Origin: an uncultured Bradyrhizobium sp. | GTDB taxonomy: Bacteria > Pseudomonadota > Alphaproteobacteria > Rhizobiales > Xanthobacteraceae | Assembly (NCBI RefSeq): GCF_936943645.1 | Contig: NZ_CAKZJO010000053.1 | Coordinates: forward strand, 248,001 to 312,000 | Direction of reading: 5' to 3' | DNA length: 64,000 bases | Shown: positions 45,471 through 53,129 of the stretch, in pieces | How the letters are laid out: each line of letters begins with the position of its first letter | How positions within the stretch are numbered: the stretch's first letter is position 1 | Translations under genes and position numbers: made by a program | Notes under the pieces: model-generated | The model's input: the letters and a program-made list of their open reading frames with translations, nothing else | Database searches by the model: none | What the model was told of the DNA's origin: nothing

Positions 45471-45540
45471 TCCACGACGTTTTCGAGCGAAGTGGATATC
45501 GGTTCGCGTAGAGAAAACGCACATAAACAAAAACCTAGCG
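45471..45540. repeat. Dispersed intergenic repeat element (Bradyrhizobiaceae type)
   Basis: Between the convergent autotransporter and gspM genes. It contains CGTTTTCGAGCGAAGTGGAT, then GGTTCGCGT, then GAAAACGC, and ends AAACAAAAACCTAGCGCA. CGTTTTC and GAAAACG are inverted arms around the centre. I remember very similar intergenic units recurring across Bradyrhizobium genomes; this is recollection, no search was made. It may act in mRNA 3'-end folding. Confidence 0.55.
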
Positions 45541-45542
45541 CA

Positions 45543-46124
45543 CTACTTCCCCGCCTGCCACTGGCCCGAGACGCCCAGGATCACCCTGACGCGGCCGCTC
45601 GGAGCATCGCCCAGCGCCGTGGTCTGCGGCACCTGGACGTCGAGCTGATCGACGAACAGGAACGGCATGCCGGCCTCGAGATCGTAGAGCAGCTTCTGGA
45701 GCGCCGGCTGCTCCAGCTCGCAGCTCACGACGAGACCGACGAAGCCGTCCTTGGTCTGCGCTCCGGACACGTCGACCTGCGAGGACTGCACCTGGCCGCC
45801 GACATCGCCGACCGCCGTGGCGACCCGCTGCAACAGATTGGCGCCTGCGACCGTCACGGTCGGACCTTCCAGAAACGGCGTGCCGGGATGCTCGGCCATT
45901 GCGGCCGCTGCGGGCTTGGCGCCACTCTTGCGGCCGCGAAACTGGTCGAGCAGGTCCGAGGTCTGCGCCAGGGCCTGGCGATGGGCGAGGATCTCGGCGA
46001 TCGACAGCCCACTGGTCAGCAGCAGCGCGCCGGTAACCGCCGCATAGAGCGTCACCGCGATCAGCGGCGAGCTCGCAAGCGCTCGCGCAACCGCATTGCC
46101 GCCGGTGACCTTGGCACCGCTCAT
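45543..46124 (-). CDS. gspM: Type II secretion protein GspM
   Basis: 193 residues. One membrane span near residues 19-40 (LIAVTLYAAVTGALLLTSG), an alpha-helical periplasmic linker (EILAHRQALAQTSDLLDQF), and a small ferredoxin-like domain with QVDVSGAQTKDGFVGLVVSCELEQPALQKLLYDLEAGMPFLFVDQL. Layout and last-in-operon position match GspM, which binds GspL. ATGA overlap with gspL. Slightly above typical GspM length. Confidence 0.8.
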   Translation of the reverse strand: MSGAKVTGGNAVARALASSPLIAVTLYAAVTGALLLTSGLSIAEILAHRQALAQTSDLLDQFRGRKSGAKPAAAAMAEHPGTPFLEGPTVTVAGANLLQRVATAVGDVGGQVQSSQVDVSGAQTKDGFVGLVVSCELEQPALQKLLYDLEAGMPFLFVDQLDVQVPQTTALGDAPSGRVRVILGVSGQWQAGK

Positions 46125-47158
46125 GGCGCGTTCCTCGGTTCGATCTGCGCCTCGATATGGAAGCGCTCGCCGGGATCGGAGGAGCTGCGCGTGGTCGGGG
46201 CGTAGAAGGTCGCGCGGGTGAAATGCTGCGACTGCTCGATCAACGGAATCAGCGAAGGCGCATCGCGGGTGATGCCGCCGATCTGCAGCTTGTTGCCCGT
46301 CAGATGCAGCTCGGTGACATAGGTGTGATCGGGCAGCACCCGGCTCAGCGTTTCCAGCACGATCACGCTTGCCGCCGTCTCGTACTTGCGCCGTTCGAGC
46401 TGCGCCAGCGGCGAGCGCTCGCCGGCATCGCTGCCACGGAGCGCGGCGCGGCGCTGGGTGATCTGCCGTTCGAGCTCTCTCTCCTGCGTGCCGAGACTGT
46501 CAGCCAGGTAGCTTGCGGCAACCGATGCGGCAACCGCCGCGACGGCGACGAGAGCGAGCGCTGCTTGCAGCGCCCGGCTCAGGCGCGCCGGATCGACTGC
46601 ACCGCGCGATCTCTGCTCGAACACCTTGATCCGCCCGCCCTCCGTTGCCTCCGTCGCGATCGCGACGGCCGATGGATGGAAGGCGGAGACCGCCTCGACA
46701 TAGCTCATCGCCAGCTTGCGCGGCGCGGCGGCGATCTCCGTGGTGATGCTGTCGCTGCCGCGCGGCACCGGCGCGCGGCAGCCGAACACGGCCTCGCTCG
46801 CGGTCCAGGGCGTCAGCCGGTCGATCTGCGCCCGCACGATACCGTCGAGGAAGTCGGCCGCGCGTGCCGGCAGCTCCAGCGGACGAAACAGGAAGCGCGA
46901 CGGCCGCAGCACGATCTCGATCCGGCTGCCGCGGGCGAGCTGCGCGAAATCGGCACTCGCAAACCTGCCATCCTCGAACGCGATCTCCTTCGGAACATTC
47001 TCCGCCTTGGCCGCCTCCAACGCGAACGCGCCGGTCTCGCTTTCGACCAGCCGCACCACTCGCGGCGACACCATCCGTTCCAGCGCACGAACGACCGTGC
47101 CGGCCACGGTCCCGGTCCAGGCATCGAGAACGGCGCGGAGGGGTTCGAGCGAGCTCAT
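46121..47158 (-). CDS. gspL: Type II secretion protein GspL (PilN-like)
   Basis: 345 residues from the ATG at 47158, one base after the gspK stop. N-terminal cytoplasmic actin-like part (residues 1-190), a membrane span near 200-225 (LQAALALVAVAAVAASVAA), then a PilN/GspL periplasmic domain with VLETLSRVLPDHTYVTELHLTGNKLQIGG. It tethers GspE to the platform and pairs with GspM. Frame open further upstream but the start at 47158 suits spacing. Confidence 0.8.
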   Translation of the reverse strand: MSSLEPLRAVLDAWTGTVAGTVVRALERMVSPRVVRLVESETGAFALEAAKAENVPKEIAFEDGRFASADFAQLARGSRIEIVLRPSRFLFRPLELPARAADFLDGIVRAQIDRLTPWTASEAVFGCRAPVPRGSDSITTEIAAAPRKLAMSYVEAVSAFHPSAVAIATEATEGGRIKVFEQRSRGAVDPARLSRALQAALALVAVAAVAASVAASYLADSLGTQERELERQITQRRAALRGSDAGERSPLAQLERRKYETAASVIVLETLSRVLPDHTYVTELHLTGNKLQIGGITRDAPSLIPLIEQSQHFTRATFYAPTTRSSSDPGERFHIEAQIEPRNAP

Positions 47159-47159
47159 C

Positions 47160-48074
47160 TCACAGGGGCTTTCCGGCAGAACCGTCGACGGCGTTGTGCC
47201 ACGACAATACACGATACGGCTCATCGCCGCTGTCGAGAAGCAGGATGACGATCTCAGCCGAGCTTCGCCGGCGCGAGGGCAGCTCGACGGCGACCGTTAC
47301 CCGGTACGCCTTCGAGCCTTCGGCCGTCGCATTGGGTGCGCCGGCGAGCCCGACCAGGGCGCGGGGATCGACGTTGGGGTCGGCGCGGTCGCGCAGCACC
47401 TGCTGCAGCGTCACGGGCGTCATGCCCGGCAGCGCCGCCACCACCTGCGGCGCGGCGTCGAGCACGTTCACCGCCCGCAGATTGCTGAACACCGTGACGA
47501 AGGGCAGCACGCGCTCCACGACTGCAGGCGGAATGCCGCGCACCAGCCAGAGTTCGTCGCTGTGCGGAAACGGCGCGTGGCGCGGCAGATAGGGTGCACC
47601 GAGTGTGCGGTAGTAGGAATCCTCCGGATTGTCCTGGCCGGGCTCCGACGACGAGCGCCAGGCGAGAATCCGGTCGGCATAGACGGGTGCGTCGGTCGCG
47701 GAGACACCGAGCGCCGTCATCAGGCCCGACAGCAACGGCTTCGGCGCCATGTTGAGATCGACGCGCGCAGCCTCCGAGCGGAACGTCACGTTCACGCGGC
47801 CGGCGCCGACTCGGGCATTGAAGGTGCCGCTGGTCGGACGCGTCGCCTCGCTCTGTGCCGTCAGGCGGTAGGCCGCAAGTTCGATCCCGGCGTTGACCAG
47901 CGCATCGGCCTGCAGCCTGTCGGCGTTGACCGCGACCGTGACCGCCGTGTTGGTCACGTAAGTCAGATAGATCAGCGCGAGTGTCGCCAGCGCCGCCATC
48001 ATCCAGAGCACCGCCACGACGATGAAGCCGCGGTCATCGCGAAGCCTTGCATGGTCGTGCCTTGCCCCGCTCAA
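47160..48074 (-). CDS. gspK: Type II secretion minor pseudopilin GspK
   Basis: 304 residues from a TTG that overlaps the gspJ stop (TTGA); no ATG exists in frame nearby. Prepilin N-terminus DDRGFIVVAVLWMMAALATLAL with glycine before Phe, Glu5-equivalent not present, as is usual for GspK. The large alpha domain insert of GspK spans about 90-260 (SSSEPGQDNPEDSYYRTLG, FPHSDELWLVRGIPPAVVERV). It caps the pseudopilus tip with GspI and GspJ. Confidence 0.8.
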   Translation of the reverse strand: MSGARHDHARLRDDRGFIVVAVLWMMAALATLALIYLTYVTNTAVTVAVNADRLQADALVNAGIELAAYRLTAQSEATRPTSGTFNARVGAGRVNVTFRSEAARVDLNMAPKPLLSGLMTALGVSATDAPVYADRILAWRSSSEPGQDNPEDSYYRTLGAPYLPRHAPFPHSDELWLVRGIPPAVVERVLPFVTVFSNLRAVNVLDAAPQVVAALPGMTPVTLQQVLRDRADPNVDPRALVGLAGAPNATAEGSKAYRVTVAVELPSRRRSSAEIVILLLDSGDEPYRVLSWHNAVDGSAGKPL

Positions 48075-48790
48075 AGCTGCTGCTCCTCTTTCTCCGCCTG
48101 TTGCGGCCGGGTCCGCGCGGTGACGCACGTCGCCGGATTCTTGGCCCGCGCGCATTCGGCCGGGGCCGTGATGCGCGGGACCACGGCACCCGAGACCGCG
48201 AGCACCTGTCCGCTCGCACTGTCCCGCACGGTGATGCGAATGCGATCCGGCAGTTGCGGCTGCCCGCGCCAGGTCGGCTGCCACTGACCGTCGGGGCCAG
48301 CATAGGCGAAGCTCACGCGGAACGGCGCCCGGATCAGCACGACCTGATCGACGAAGCGGATCTGCCCGTCGGTCGGCATCGGCTGAAACGGCGCGCGCTC
48401 GCGCACCAGCGCGAGCCCCTGCGCGTCGGCCTTCTCGATCAAACGGACGAATTCGAGGCCTGGACGAGCGCTCGGGCCGAGAGCGGTGCGCAGGAAGGTC
48501 ACCGACAATTCGGCGCCGTCGAACAGCGGCACTCTGGCGTCGCCGTTCACGGTAATCTGCTCGGCGACCGTGAGATCGGCGACGATGCGGTCGAGCCCGA
48601 TCGCAAGACGCTCCGCCCGCTGCACGCGGGCGATGCCGCGATTCCAGTTCGGCAGCCACTGTGCCGTCACGGTCGCCAGCGCCGCCAGGATGACGGTCAT
48701 CAGCAGGGTGGCGAGCAACACTTCGAGCAGGGTGAAGCCTGCCTCGGCGGCCAGTGCGCGCCGCAGGCGATGCATGGTCAGGCTCTTCAT
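48071..48790 (-). CDS. gspJ: Type II secretion minor pseudopilin GspJ
   Basis: 239 residues. The ATGA at 48790 overlaps the gspI stop. Prepilin cleavage motif EAGFTLLEVLLATLLM at about 16-30 with the Glu5 of the mature protein. The C-terminal region is variable (CARAKNPATCVTART). Forms the tip complex with GspI and GspK. Longer than the typical 200 residues owing to the Gln/Glu-rich tail. Confidence 0.8.
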   Translation of the reverse strand: MKSLTMHRLRRALAAEAGFTLLEVLLATLLMTVILAALATVTAQWLPNWNRGIARVQRAERLAIGLDRIVADLTVAEQITVNGDARVPLFDGAELSVTFLRTALGPSARPGLEFVRLIEKADAQGLALVRERAPFQPMPTDGQIRFVDQVVLIRAPFRVSFAYAGPDGQWQPTWRGQPQLPDRIRITVRDSASGQVLAVSGAVVPRITAPAECARAKNPATCVTARTRPQQAEKEEQQL

Positions 48791-49179
48791 TGCGAAGCCC
48801 TCGGCACCAGCTTCACGGTGGTGATCTGGATCGCGCTGCCATCGGCGCGCTGGAGCCGCAGATTGACAGCCAGTGGCACGAAACGATCGCTGGCGGGATC
48901 GCCGCCCGGCACGTTCATTGGCGCCACGTCGACCCGCCAGCGGCTGCCGGCCAACTCGCCGCTGCGCCGGCCGGGTTTCAGCAGGGAGCGTACCGGCAGG
49001 TTCGCAAGCAGGGTTTCGGCGGTGCCCGCGAGTGCCAGCCGCTGGTCGATCGCGCGCGTGCCCTTCGCCGTGGTGGCGACGACCGAGCCGATCGTCCCGA
49101 GCACGACCGCGATGATCGCGAGCGCGATCAGCGTCTCGATCAGGGTGAAGCCGGCGGTATCAGAGCTTCTGCGAGACAA
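48787..49179 (-). CDS. gspI: Type II secretion minor pseudopilin GspI
   Basis: 130 residues from a TTG start overlapping the gspH end by 20 bases. Prepilin motif TAGFTLIETLIALAIIAVVLG with Glu5; C-terminal LQRADGSAIQITTVKLVP. Size and place between gspH and gspJ fit GspI, the core of the tip complex. Confidence 0.8.
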   Translation of the reverse strand: MSRRSSDTAGFTLIETLIALAIIAVVLGTIGSVVATTAKGTRAIDQRLALAGTAETLLANLPVRSLLKPGRRSGELAGSRWRVDVAPMNVPGGDPASDRFVPLAVNLRLQRADGSAIQITTVKLVPRASQ

Positions 49180-49633
49180 TCTCGACGCCTCCGGTCAGCC
49201 AGTTGACACGCACCTCGTAGCCGATGCCGGGCCGCGCCAGGGCGATCACCCCGCCGCACGACATGCCCGACGGAAAGAAATCGATCGACCTCCCTGCGGC
49301 CCGGTCGGCACAGCGCGAGGCCAGCATCGCCTGCACCACCACGTCCTCAGGCAGGCGGATGGTCCGCCCGGTGACGCCGGAACGGATCGCGCGCGCCTCG
49401 GCATCCACCTGCGTCGTCACCCTGGTCTGCCGGCGCAGCGCCGCGTTGCGATCGGCCTTCAGCAGCGCCGCGGTCTCGACCGCGTAGCTCTCCAGCCGCG
49501 CCCGCGTCGTGCTGCGCGGTATAGCCGGCAGGATGATGGCCGCGAGCAGGCCGATGATCGCGAGCACGCACAGGATCTCGATCAGCGCAAAGCCCCGCGC
49601 CTCGCCAATGCCTTCAGCGCGCGCCGCTGACAA
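49160..49633 (-). CDS. gspH: Type II secretion minor pseudopilin GspH
   Basis: 157 residues from the TTG at 49633, giving a 14-residue leader before the cleavage site ARGFALIEILCVLAIIGLL. An ATG at 49693 in the same frame would give a 34-residue leader and a much longer overlap with gspG, so I prefer the TTG, though the choice is uncertain. GspH/FimT-type domain with RQTRVTTQVDAEAR and GRTIRLPEDV, ending GGVEIVSQKL. The usual Glu5 is present (FALIE). Confidence 0.7.
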   Translation of the reverse strand: MSAARAEGIGEARGFALIEILCVLAIIGLLAAIILPAIPRSTTRARLESYAVETAALLKADRNAALRRQTRVTTQVDAEARAIRSGVTGRTIRLPEDVVVQAMLASRCADRAAGRSIDFFPSGMSCGGVIALARPGIGYEVRVNWLTGGVEIVSQKL

Positions 49634-50069
49634 TGTCGGCCGCCGTTCCACTGCCGCCTTCCTGACCGTCCGATCCCAGCGAAATGATTTCATAAGGCGC
49701 GCTCGCGCCGGGCGCGCGATAGACGTAGATGTGCCCCCAGGGATCGCTCGGCACCACGCCGCCGCGCAAGTAAGGGCCGTTCCAGCCGGCCTGATTGGTG
49801 TTGCGGGTCAGCGCGGCGAGGCCCTCGTTCGAGGTCGGATAACGGCCGAGATCGAGAAAATAGAGATCGAGCGCGCTGGAAAAGCTCTCGATCTGGATCT
49901 TCGCCGCCTTCGCCTTGGACTCGCTGAGATAGTTCAGCACCCGCGGGCCGACCAGCGCCATGATCATCCCGATGATGGTGATCACGACCAGCATCTCGAC
50001 GAGGGTGAAGCCTGCCTCTCCTCGCCGCGCGCGCCGCCGGCCGCGCCTTAACGATGGACGTTTGATCAC
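49614..50069 (-). CDS. gspG: Type II secretion major pseudopilin GspG
   Basis: 151 residues from the GTG at 50069, with GGGAGGG upstream; a TTG at 50096 is the alternative. Cleavage motif GEAGFTLVEMLVVITIIGMI with Glu5. The mature domain has the GspG signature YFLDLGRYPTSNEGLAAL, W, and SDPWGHIYVYRAPG with calcium-loop-like residues. GspG polymerises into the pseudopilus that pushes substrates through GspD. Confidence 0.9.
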   Translation of the reverse strand: MIKRPSLRRGRRRARRGEAGFTLVEMLVVITIIGMIMALVGPRVLNYLSESKAKAAKIQIESFSSALDLYFLDLGRYPTSNEGLAALTRNTNQAGWNGPYLRGGVVPSDPWGHIYVYRAPGASAPYEIISLGSDGQEGGSGTAADIVSGAR

Positions 50070-50085
50070 CTCAACCCTCCCAGTC

Positions 50086-51297
50086 CTAACCGACAATCTG
50101 GCTCACCGACATCAGCGCCGTCATCACCGATGTGATCAGGCCGCCGACCACCAGCGAGATCGCGATGATCGCGGCCGGGCCCGCGATGCCGACGGCGCGA
50201 TCCAGCGTGCGTTGCAGCTTGGCTTCGTAGAATTCGGCGACGCGTCCCGACAGCATCGGCAATTGCCCGGTCTCGTCACCGAGCCGGAGCATGCGCACCG
50301 CCATCGCAGGCAGCGCCTCCGTCTCGGCCAGCGCGTCGGACAGTTTCGAGCCATGACGAACGCGATCGGCGGCATCGCTCCAGACCGCGGACGGGCCGGT
50401 CGTCGCCATCATGTCGACGAGGATGCGCAGCGTGACGGTGAGATTGACGCCGCTGCCGAGCAGCAGGCCGAGATTGCGGCAAAACAGCGCCGTCCGGTAT
50501 GCGCTCATCACGTTGCGGATCGCCGGCAACCGCGTGATTGCATTGGTGGCACCGCGACGGACGCGCTCCTGCCGAAGCAGGAGCCACGCCGCTGCGATGG
50601 TGGCCGCGAGGCCAGCCAGCACCGCATCCGAATTGCCGCGCAGGAACGTGGAGATGTTGAGGAAGACGCCGACGACCGGATCGATCTTGGCGCCGAAATC
50701 CTGCAACACCGATGCAAACTGCGGCAGCACGAAAGTGAGGAAGAACAACAACACGCAACCGGCCGCGCCCAGCACGAACAGGGGATAGCGGACGGCGTCC
50801 GACAGCCGCCGCCGCAGAGCTTCGCTGCGCGTGCGTTCGCCGGCGAGCACCTCCAGCACCTGGTCCAGCGATCCCGAGGCCTCGCCGACCCGCACCAGCG
50901 CGACATACATCGGCGGGAACAGCCCCTCGTGCCGCGCCAGCGCCTCGGCAAAGCTCTCGCCCGCAACGACGCGCGAACGGATGTCGGCGACGACCGGACG
51001 CAGCCGGCCGAAATCGGGATCGGCCGCAAGCAGCTCCAGTCCGTCATTGATGCGGGCGCCGGCGCGCAACAGCAGCGCCAGGTCGCGAGTGAAGATGGTG
51101 ACGTCTTCCGGCTTCGGCCTGTTGAAGAGGCTGAACACACGACCCGCCGAGCCGCCCTCTTCCGGCGTGACGTTGTCGACCAGCACGAGGCCGAGCCGCT
51201 CGATCCGCTGCGCGACATCGCCCGGCGCAGGCGCGGCGATGGCGCCGGAGACCAGCTCGCCGTTGGCATTGAGCGCGCGGTAGCGATAGTTCGGCAT
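50086..51297 (-). CDS. gspF: Type II secretion inner-membrane platform GspF
   Basis: 403 residues from the ATG at 51297. Two GspF domains (about 65-185 and 270-395) with three membrane spans, YRYRALNANGELVSG start, FTRDLALLLRAG, GEASGSLDQVLEVLA, and the second-domain GLLLGSGVNLTVTLRILV and GDETGQLPMLSGRVAEFYE. It is the polytopic platform that GspE drives. Five bases after gspE, 16 before gspG. Confidence 0.95.
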   Translation of the reverse strand: MPNYRYRALNANGELVSGAIAAPAPGDVAQRIERLGLVLVDNVTPEEGGSAGRVFSLFNRPKPEDVTIFTRDLALLLRAGARINDGLELLAADPDFGRLRPVVADIRSRVVAGESFAEALARHEGLFPPMYVALVRVGEASGSLDQVLEVLAGERTRSEALRRRLSDAVRYPLFVLGAAGCVLLFFLTFVLPQFASVLQDFGAKIDPVVGVFLNISTFLRGNSDAVLAGLAATIAAAWLLLRQERVRRGATNAITRLPAIRNVMSAYRTALFCRNLGLLLGSGVNLTVTLRILVDMMATTGPSAVWSDAADRVRHGSKLSDALAETEALPAMAVRMLRLGDETGQLPMLSGRVAEFYEAKLQRTLDRAVGIAGPAAIIAISLVVGGLITSVMTALMSVSQIVG

Positions 51298-51302
51298 GGG
51301 TG

Positions 51303-52991
51303 TCAGCGCACCGTCGTGACGCGGAAGACCTCGGGCACGGTGGTAAGCCCTGCCCGGCATTTGGCGACCGCATCCTCCAGCATCGTCGTCATGCCGCCCC
51401 GCATCGCGGCGGAGTCGATCGAATGGGAGTCGGTCTGCGGGCCGATCAGGGCGCGCACTTCGTCGGTCATTTCGAGGATCTCGAACACGCCGTTGCGGCC
51501 GCGATAGCCGGTGCCGCCGCAGCGTTCGCAGCCGCCGGCCTCGTGCACGACCTCGCCGCACTTGAAGCCGATCACCGCAAAGCGCGGGTCCTCGGCGAGA
51601 TCGGCTTCGGTCAATGCATGCGGCACCTTGCAGCGATCGCAGAGCACGCGCACCAGACGCTGCGCCACCACCGCGCGCAGCGTCGACTTCAGCAGGAAGC
51701 CCTCGATGCCGAGATCGATCAGGCGCGGCACGGCGGCCGCGGCGGTCTCGGTATGCAGCGTCGTCAGGACGAGATGGCCGGTGAGCGCCGCGTGGATCGC
51801 GATATGCGCGGTCTCGGCGTCGCGGACCTCGCCGACCATGATCACATCAGGGTCCTGACGCACGAAGGCGCGCATGGCGGAGGCGAAGGTGAGCCCGATC
51901 GACGGCTTGACCTGGGACTGGTTGATGCCGGGGATCTCGTATTCGACGGGATCCTCGATGGTGAGGATTTTTCGCGTGGGCTCGTTCAGGATCGAGAGCA
52001 TGGTGGCGAGCGTCGTCGTCTTGCCGCTGCCGGTCGGACCCGTCACCACGATCATGCCGTGGGGCATCGCGAGCAGCCGCGTCATCACGCTCTCGTCGCG
52101 CGCGGCAAGCCCGAGCTTGCTCATCTCCAGCAAGCCGCGGTCGCGCGGCAACAGGCGGATGACGGCGCTCTCGCCGTGCTGCGTCGGCATGGTGGCGACC
52201 CGAACGTCGACCTCACTGCGCCCGACGCGCACGCGCGCGGCACCGTCCTGCGGCAGACGCCGCTCCGCGATGTTGAGGCTGGCAAGAATCTTGATGCGCG
52301 AGATCAGCGCCTGCGGCGGAATGCCGTGCGGCGACGGCAGCGCGCGCAACAGGCCGTCGACGCGCATGCGCACGACAAGTCCCGCACGGAACGGCTCAAC
52401 ATGAATGTCGCTGGCGCGCAGATCCACCGCGCGCTCCAGCAGATCATTGAGCGCGCGCACCACCGGCGCGCCGCTGGCGAGATCGCGCAGGCTCTCGATG
52501 TCGTCGTCGGACTGCTGCGCAACGCTCCGGCTGCTGCGATCGGCACTTGCATCGTCGGCATCGGCCCGCTGATCGAGAACCGTGGTGATATCCTCGTAGG
52601 AGGCCACGACGACATCGACCGGTGCTCCGAACACGATCTCGGCGGCGCGAATGGCCGCCGTGTCGGAGGGATCGGCAACAGCCAGCCGCAACAGATCGCT
52701 CTGCGCACTGAAAGGGAAGATGGTGGATTCACGCAGGAAGCGGCGCGAGAAGCCGTCGAGGCGAGGCGTCGCCGCGAGCAGTTGCGGAAGGCTCAGGCGC
52801 GGCAGAGAAAAATGATCGGAGACTTCATCTGCGAATTCGGCGGCGGAAAGATCCGTGGCCTCCCACAATTCGCGCAAGGGTCGTGTGAGCGCGGGGTTGG
52901 CCGACTTGTCGACATGGGCATGCGCCCGCACCGGCAATGAGTATTTTTCCAGGAGATGTTGCCGGAAGCTATCTGCGGAGCGGTCGCGCAT
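51303..52991 (-). CDS. gspE: Type II secretion ATPase GspE
   Basis: 562 residues from the ATG at 52991; TTG at 53030 is possible. N1 domain 1-130, then the AAA-type ATPase: Walker A GPTGSGKTTT at 318-327, Asp box EDPVEYEIPG, Walker B DVIMVGEVRDAETA, HLVLTTLHTE histidine box. Zinc-binding pairs CDRC at 451-454 and CERC at 488-491 are intact. Hexameric cytoplasmic motor. First gene of the minus-strand gsp operon, divergent from gspD over 138 bases. Confidence 0.95.
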   Translation of the reverse strand: MRDRSADSFRQHLLEKYSLPVRAHAHVDKSANPALTRPLRELWEATDLSAAEFADEVSDHFSLPRLSLPQLLAATPRLDGFSRRFLRESTIFPFSAQSDLLRLAVADPSDTAAIRAAEIVFGAPVDVVVASYEDITTVLDQRADADDASADRSSRSVAQQSDDDIESLRDLASGAPVVRALNDLLERAVDLRASDIHVEPFRAGLVVRMRVDGLLRALPSPHGIPPQALISRIKILASLNIAERRLPQDGAARVRVGRSEVDVRVATMPTQHGESAVIRLLPRDRGLLEMSKLGLAARDESVMTRLLAMPHGMIVVTGPTGSGKTTTLATMLSILNEPTRKILTIEDPVEYEIPGINQSQVKPSIGLTFASAMRAFVRQDPDVIMVGEVRDAETAHIAIHAALTGHLVLTTLHTETAAAAVPRLIDLGIEGFLLKSTLRAVVAQRLVRVLCDRCKVPHALTEADLAEDPRFAVIGFKCGEVVHEAGGCERCGGTGYRGRNGVFEILEMTDEVRALIGPQTDSHSIDSAAMRGGMTTMLEDAVAKCRAGLTTVPEVFRVTTVR

Positions 52992-53060
52992 CGCATTCAC
53001 AGCGTTGACCTTGTTACCTGAAAGCAACAACTTCGGCGGGTGAAGGCAAGTCCTTTGCCC

Positions 53061-53088
53061 TTGACTTATTTCTTAGCAAAAACATAAT
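53061..53088 (+). promoter_or_regulatory. Sigma70-like promoter for gspD-gspO
   Basis: TTGACT at 53061-53066, a 16-base AT-rich spacer, and CATAAT at 53083-53088, both one base off consensus. It lies 41 bases before the gspD ATG and faces it. AT-rich DNA here contrasts with the surrounding GC-rich genes. Confidence 0.65.
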
Positions 53089-53129
53089 CGTGGCGCAAAT
53101 TATTGCGCGTCCGAGCCTAGGGGGATCGG

